From NCBI GenBank assembly GCA_951800675.1, contig CATOKC010000126.1, forward strand, positions 1 through 9,660: a DNA stretch of 9,660 nt, read 5' to 3'. The stretch is from an uncultured Oscillibacter sp. Its GTDB lineage: Bacteria > Bacillota_A > Clostridia > Oscillospirales > Oscillospiraceae. Under the pieces are notes generated by a model, which was not told where the DNA came from, did no database searches, and saw only the letters and a program-made list of their open reading frames with translations. Of this stretch, positions 5,919-9,660 are shown in pieces. Position 1 is the first letter of the stretch; every line of letters begins with the position of its first letter. The translations under genes were made by a program, and so were the position numbers.

Positions 5919-7091
5919 ATGCGGGAAATGCCGCCATTCAAGGAAGCGGAGCAGCTTCTCGAACTGGTCCAGACGCATTTCTCCCTCGCCGCGCGTGATA
6001 CCCCGCATCCGAAAGTGATGATATTGGGCAGCGCTTTCCCGGAGGAATTGGTTCACGCCTTCGGCATCACGCCCTATTGGGTATTGGGCGGCAGTCTGCA
6101 AGCCGGCGCGTGGGCCGGGGAACTGGCCCCCAGGGACGCCGACCCGGTTAGCCGTTCCATCCTTGGCTTCCTGCTGGGCATGGTGGAAATGGCCCGCGAC
6201 GCGCTGATCCTGCTCCCTATTGTCAGCGACAGCACCCGGAAGCTGGCCTATCTGCTTCGGCGGGAAGGGCTGAAGGTCCATACGCTTGACATTCCGCCTG
6301 TCAAAGATGAATCTGCCGCACGCAAATATGAACGGCAGTTGGAGCTGTGCGCGGAGGCGATCTCCGCGCACACCAGGAAACGGTTTACCCGCCGTGCTTT
6401 GCGCAATGCCGCCAGTCTGGTGGCCCAGGCCCATGATGAACCGCGCCGGTTCCTCCGGCTCACAGAGGAACGTTCCGCGTTGCTGCCCGCTCCGTGGCGG
6501 ACGCTGATCTGTTTCAGCTACTACCGCGCTCACGATCTCCCGCAGTGGACGGAGCTGCTTGCCGGACTGAACGACAAAATGGAGGCAAGCCATACCCGCA
6601 GGCCCAGCCGCGCCAGCGGCAATGTGATCCTGATGGGGTCCCCAATCTATTTCCCCAATTATAAAATCCCCTTTTTGCTTCAAGATGTAGGTTTGCACAT
6701 TACGGCCCATCTCGACTATACCACGCGGCGGGCTGTAGCTGCTTTGACAATAGAAGAAGCAGCGGATATTACCCTGTCCGGCCTTGGACAGCGGTTTTAT
6801 CAGGCGGATTGCTCCGGCTCTTACGCAAAAAACGGAACGCCGCAAGCGGCGGCTTCGGAATTGCTGGACAGTCATGACGTTGACGGTGTGGTTTACCGCG
6901 TCCTGAAAGGCCAGATTGAATATGACTTTGAGCTGGAGCGTTTGGAGGTGTTCTGCGGTGAGCGGAATATCCCTGTGTTCCGCCTGGAAACAGACTACAA
7001 CCAGCAGGATGTGGAACAGCTCCGTATCCGTATGGAGGCGTTTTCGGAAATGCCGCGGCAGAGACAGTATCAGAAAGGGGTGGCCGTGTGA
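5919..7091 (+). CDS. 2-hydroxyacyl-CoA dehydratase (HgdB/YjiM)-like protein lacking cluster cysteines
   Basis: 390 aa from the ATG at 5919; GGAG at 5909-5912 is an acceptable but weak ribosome site, and coding potential extends upstream to about 5820 in the same frame, so the natural N-terminus may be longer. Family features are clear: FPEELVHAFGITPYWVLGG (about 40-58), PRDADPVSRSILGF (71-84), VSDSTRKLAYLL (102-113), ILMGSPIYFPNYKIP (237-251), VDGVVYRVLKG (321-331) and the C-terminal ETDYNQQDVEQLRIRMEAF (357-375). At positions where the paralogue at 8634 has Cys, this protein has Gly37, Leu56, Asp75 and Ser105, and its ENC-like region reads LDYTTRR. Only Cys298 remains near the CxC region. 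It therefore probably cannot hold the usual Fe-S cluster and may be a structural, regulatory or substrate-binding partner. It overlaps the next gene by GTGA. Confidence 0.82.
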   Translation: MREMPPFKEAEQLLELVQTHFSLAARDTPHPKVMILGSAFPEELVHAFGITPYWVLGGSLQAGAWAGELAPRDADPVSRSILGFLLGMVEMARDALILLPIVSDSTRKLAYLLRREGLKVHTLDIPPVKDESAARKYERQLELCAEAISAHTRKRFTRRALRNAASLVAQAHDEPRRFLRLTEERSALLPAPWRTLICFSYYRAHDLPQWTELLAGLNDKMEASHTRRPSRASGNVILMGSPIYFPNYKIPFLLQDVGLHITAHLDYTTRRAVAALTIEEAADITLSGLGQRFYQADCSGSYAKNGTPQAAASELLDSHDVDGVVYRVLKGQIEYDFELERLEVFCGERNIPVFRLETDYNQQDVEQLRIRMEAFSEMPRQRQYQKGVAV

Positions 7092-8644
7092 AGGAAATCA
7101 AATATGGCACGGCGGCGGTGCTTCTTTACGGCAAGACCGAGGAAGAAGCGCAACCGCTCACCGGCGCGGATATGTCCCCCATCCGGGAGGACCTGATTGG
7201 CTACTTCGGGGCGGCGCTTCCGGCCCGGCAGGCGAATGGCCGGACAGTCCACGACTTTGCCAGAGCCGACATCGGCCCCCATACATACGAGCTGGCCCCC
7301 AGAGAATTTAATATCCCGGAAATTCCCTTTGAAGTGGCCTATGCGGAACGAAAGTATATCCAGGTTTTTTATCAGAACCAGCTTTTGACGGATGCGGAGG
7401 TCTCCGTGACAGGCAGGGACGGCTCCGAAAAAGTCTATCGCGCCGATAACCACGGCTGGATCAGCGGCCTGCCCATCGAAACCCTGCGCGGCGGCTTTAC
7501 CGCCTCCTATTCCCCGGACGGTCAGAATGTCTACCGGATGTACTGTCTGGTGGAGGACTACGAATACTTTACCGTCCACTTCTTCAAGGCGCACATCCCC
7601 CTGCTTATCATTCTGGCCCTCACCGCGTTGGGCATCGTGATCGTCTACTTCCTCCGGGAGTGGTACTGCCGCAAGGACCCGGCCTATGCGGTCTATGGCC
7701 GGGAGCGTCCCGGCTTCGGCGGCGGGAATCCCCCGCGGGAGCGGACAAATTCCAAATTCCTGCTGATAAGATGGCTGTTTCTGATCTTCGGCTTCTTTTT
7801 CTGGACGTATGCCGGAAAGCTCATTCACCAGGGGCAGTCCCTCAATCAGATCGCCGTTCCGGTGTTCAGCTGCCCCTTTAATCTGGATCAGACGCTGGAA
7901 TCCAGCTGCTACTATCTGACCCATCTGCCCATCCTGTTCACCCGGAATTGGGGTTATATCCTCTGCTTCCTGGGAATGCTGTTCCTCTCTCTAATCTTCC
8001 TGGGGCGGATGCTCTGTGGGTTCATGTGTCCCTTGGGTCTGCCGCAAGACCTGATGGACCAGCTTCGGAAGGTTCTTCATATCCGGCCTATCCAGGTGAC
8101 AGACCGGATGAGCAAGGCCATCCAGCCGCTGAAATGGCTGTGGATCATATTATTCCTGGGCTTTGTATTCGTGGGCGGCGATTTCTGCGATATTTGCCCG
8201 AACAAGGTGTTTTCCACCGCTTTGGGCGGCTGGTGGGCCAGCTACGCCCTCACCGGCTTTTTAACCGTGTTTTTGCTGGTAGGCAGCTTCTTCATCAAGC
8301 GGTTTTGGTGCCTGATGTGTCCCATGGGGTATCTGCTGGGCATCTTCTATCAATTCAATCTGTTCAAGCTGAAAAAGGACCGCGCCGCCTGTACCGAGTG
8401 CGGGGCCTGTTATGAGGCGTGTCCCATGCGGCTGAAAAATATCTACACCGAGCGGGACAAGGCCAATGTTCAGACCGTGGACTGCCTCATGTGCGGAGAG
8501 TGCATCCATAAATGCCCGGAGAACAACGCTCTGCGGCTGACCTTCCGCGGCAAGGACATCTACAAGTCCTCCCGCAAGGCGTTCATTTCCAAGTACGCGC
8601 CCAAGACTTCCGCCGGAAAGGAGAAGCAGACCCATGGCAAGTGA
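7088..8644 (+). CDS. NapH/NosR-like membrane 4Fe-4S ferredoxin protein with N-terminal extracytoplasmic-type domain
   Basis: 518 aa from a GTG start overlapping the previous stop (GTGA, 7088-7091), with AAAGGGG 7 nt upstream. Residues 1-165 contain a beta-rich segment (QVFYQNQLLTDAEVSVTG, 92-109; a YRADNHGWISGLP stretch) resembling DUF4198-type or carboxypeptidase-regulatory-like sandwich domains. Five membrane segments are predicted at about 168-189, 225-242, 288-306, 349-363 and 385-403. The polyferredoxin motifs are C310GFMC314P, C367DIC370P and C408LMC411P. The C-terminus has two [4Fe-4S] ferredoxin motifs: Cys435/438/441/445 and Cys466/469/472/476. The positive-inside rule places the N-terminus outside and the ferredoxin end in the cytoplasm, yet no signal peptide is visible. 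Members of this class pass electrons between the quinone pool or an external domain and redox partners. Here the flanking genes suggest it supplies electrons to the dehydratase-like activator system. Confidence 0.87.
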   Translation: MKEIKYGTAAVLLYGKTEEEAQPLTGADMSPIREDLIGYFGAALPARQANGRTVHDFARADIGPHTYELAPREFNIPEIPFEVAYAERKYIQVFYQNQLLTDAEVSVTGRDGSEKVYRADNHGWISGLPIETLRGGFTASYSPDGQNVYRMYCLVEDYEYFTVHFFKAHIPLLIILALTALGIVIVYFLREWYCRKDPAYAVYGRERPGFGGGNPPRERTNSKFLLIRWLFLIFGFFFWTYAGKLIHQGQSLNQIAVPVFSCPFNLDQTLESSCYYLTHLPILFTRNWGYILCFLGMLFLSLIFLGRMLCGFMCPLGLPQDLMDQLRKVLHIRPIQVTDRMSKAIQPLKWLWIILFLGFVFVGGDFCDICPNKVFSTALGGWWASYALTGFLTVFLLVGSFFIKRFWCLMCPMGYLLGIFYQFNLFKLKKDRAACTECGACYEACPMRLKNIYTERDKANVQTVDCLMCGECIHKCPENNALRLTFRGKDIYKSSRKAFISKYAPKTSAGKEKQTHGK

Positions 8645-9419
8645 GATGCAGTATAGCCCCCGCCAGCGGGAGCTGTTCATTCAGAAATCCACGCGGGTCG
8701 CCTCCTCCTACCTGCGCCGTGCGGAGAGCCTGGGGGACCCGCCGGAGGCCCTGCGGCCCTTCTTCGATGTGCTGGGGCGAATCTTCGTGGATTTGGAGGA
8801 TGTTCCGAAACCGGCTGGGATGAAAACGGTTGGAACCTATTGCGTCATGGTTCCCAGCGAACTGATTTGGGCGGCGGGGGCCATGCCGGTCCGCCTCTGC
8901 TCCGGCAGCTACACCGCCTATACCATCGGTGACGGTCTTGTACCGAGAGACGCCTGTCCGCTGGTGAAATCCGTCATGGGCTTTGGTGAGATCGAGGTAT
9001 CGCCGCTTTACTCAGGCTGCTCTCTGATGGTGATTCCTGTGACCCGCGACTGCCAGAAAAAGCTGGCCGGGATGCTGGAGTGTTTGAAGTCCACGGTGAC
9101 GCTCCATGTTCCGTCCTCTAAAAAGCAGGATGCAGATAGGGAGGAATATGTGCGGGAGCTGTACCGCCTGATCCCTATTCTGGAAGAAGTGACCGGACAG
9201 CAGATCACGCCTCAATCGCTGGCGGAGGCCATCAACCAGAAGGGCTACGCGCAATATGAAATGTCCCGTTTTCTGGCTTACCGTCAGAACAACCCGCCCC
9301 TGCACCTGTCCCACCTTCACAGACAACCGCCAGCGGATTTTCCGCATCAAGCAGATGATAAAGGATCATCAGATCCAGGGCGTGATCTACCATGTGCCGC
9401 GGGGCTGTCTGGTCTATGA
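8634..9419 (+). pseudogene. YjiM/HgdB-like 2-hydroxyacyl-CoA dehydratase family protein, N-terminal part (disrupted)
   Basis: The ATG at 8634 overlaps the previous gene by 11 nt and follows AAAGGAG (8617-8623). About 221 codons read as the YjiM/double-cubane-like branch: MKTVGTYCVMVPSELIWAAG (63-82), VRLCSGS, VPRDACPLVKSVMGFGE (103-119) and VTRDCQKKLAGML (136-148). Cys70, Cys89, Cys108 and Cys140 sit at family cluster-ligand positions; Cys129 is extra. The normal frame ends near codon 221 (RQNNPP, about 9297); the next 40 residues to the TGA at 9419 are out-of-frame noise. The family's middle region, with the GxPI loop and the ENC-type cysteine, about 110 residues by comparison with recalled E. 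coli YjiM, is absent. The C-terminal part continues in another frame from 9301. A real deletion plus frameshift, or a misassembly, would explain this. Confidence 0.8.
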
Positions 9420-9594
9420 CTACGAGTACCCGGTGCTGGAGGAAGAATTGGAGAAAGAGGGCATCCCCATCATCCGGGTGAAAAGCGACTATAACGAGGA
9501 AGATGTGGAGCAGCTTCGTATCCGCGTTGAGGCGTTTATTGAATTACTGAAGCTGAAGCAGTTCAGCGAACAGAAAGCGAGGGGAACAGTATGA
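9294..9594 (+). pseudogene. YjiM/HgdB-like protein, C-terminal part in shifted frame
   Basis: From 9301 in the +1 frame relative to the 8634 start, the sequence reads CTCPTFTDNRQRIFRIKQMI, then HQIQGVIYHVPRGCLVYDYE, then IPIIRVKSDYNEEDVEQL and RIRVEAFIELLKLK. This is the family C-terminus: a CxC cluster motif (Cys at 9301 and 9307), the DGV-like VIYHVPRGC strand, and the YxxxDVEQLRxRxEAF end shared with the gene at 5919. No good ribosome site starts it, so it is a severed part of the gene at 8634, not a separate gene. The junction falls in the C-rich stretch 9294-9300. The stop TGA (9592-9594) overlaps the ATG of the activator gene. Confidence 0.8.
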
Positions 9595-9660
9595 GTTATA
9601 CCATTGGATTGGACGGCGGCTCCACCTACTTGAAGGGCGCTTTGCTGAAAGGCCGTCAGG
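9591..9660 (+). CDS. YjiL/HgdC-like activator ATPase (BadF/BadG/BcrA/BcrD family), N-terminal start
   Basis: Twenty-three codons before the window ends: MSYTIGLDGGSTYLKGALLK. This is the phosphate-1 loop of the sugar kinase/Hsp70/actin fold (DGGST, residues 8-12) with the K-G-x-LL continuation characteristic of 2-hydroxyacyl-CoA dehydratase activators; it closely resembles the start of E. coli YjiL as I recall it. GAGGGG (9579-9584) lies 6 nt upstream, and the start overlaps the preceding stop (ATGA), so the two were coupled. Such proteins are [4Fe-4S] homodimers that use ATP to push an electron onto the dehydratase or double-cubane partner. The cluster cysteines are outside the window. Confidence 0.8.
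   Translation, partial: MSYTIGLDGGSTYLKGALLKGRQ

Noticed and set aside
4458..6875. Antisense open frame of 805 codons on the minus strand across the fusion gene and the dehydratase-like gene
   Set aside because: It crosses two well-supported plus-strand genes and the gap between them, its protein shows no recognisable domain, and such long antisense frames arise from the codon bias of GC-rich genes.
9256..9594. A separate 112-aa gene starting at the ATG at 9256
   Set aside because: The first 15 codons are out-of-frame sequence from the N-terminal part of the broken gene, no ribosome site precedes it, and the remainder is the severed family C-terminus.

Overview
The window looks like a chromosomal segment of an anaerobic, moderately high-GC Firmicute, probably a gut clostridium of the Oscillospirales type. 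The reasons are strong AGGAGG-type ribosome sites, S-layer homology (SLH) domains, flavodoxins, a 2-hydroxyacyl-CoA dehydratase-like protein with its ATPase activator, and a membrane polyferredoxin. This is inferred from gene content, not from a marker gene. No tRNA, rRNA, CRISPR array or insertion sequence is visible.

Region 1 (1-315): the 5' end of a LysR-type regulator on the minus strand, then a compact divergent promoter region. Both promoters match consensus with 17-bp spacers. A near-perfect dyad with an ATAC-N7-GTAT core overlaps the lysR -35 and lies about 66 bp before the predicted start of the rightward transcript. A weaker ATAT-N7-ATAT dyad 30 bp downstream covers the operon -35. 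This is the textbook layout for a LysR-type regulator that represses itself and activates the divergent operon.

Region 2 (316-5774): a tightly packed rightward operon. It encodes a 76-aa protein of unknown function, a dienelactone-hydrolase-like alpha/beta hydrolase, an aldo/keto reductase, a flavoprotein with an iron-sulfur-flavoprotein cysteine motif, a hexapeptide acetyltransferase, and a 675-aa protein joining signal peptide, three SLH repeats, a flavodoxin domain and a second aldo/keto reductase. Inside the last gene, exactly at the SLH/flavodoxin boundary, is an in-frame ATG with an ideal AGGAGG, so a cytoplasmic flavodoxin-reductase may also be made. The set suggests reductive detoxification or redox metabolism of carbonyl or electrophilic compounds; substrates cannot be read from sequence.

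Region 3 (5775-5918): a short gap with a weak terminator-like hairpin, a good ribosome site, a GTG start, a classic A-AAA-AAG slippery heptamer and a perfect 9-bp hairpin four bases later. A -1 shift there would join this start to the next gene.

Region 4 (5854-9660): a second overlapping gene block centred on the HgdB/YjiM (double-cubane-like) family. It holds a paralogue lacking almost all cluster cysteines, a membrane NapH/NosR-like iron-sulfur protein with an unusual N-terminal domain, a cysteine-rich YjiM-like protein broken by an internal deletion plus frameshift, and the start of a YjiL/HgdC-like activator ATPase that runs off the window. The combination suggests a membrane-linked electron supply to an ATP-driven low-potential reductase. 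In this copy the catalytic subunit appears broken, unless the sequence is misassembled.
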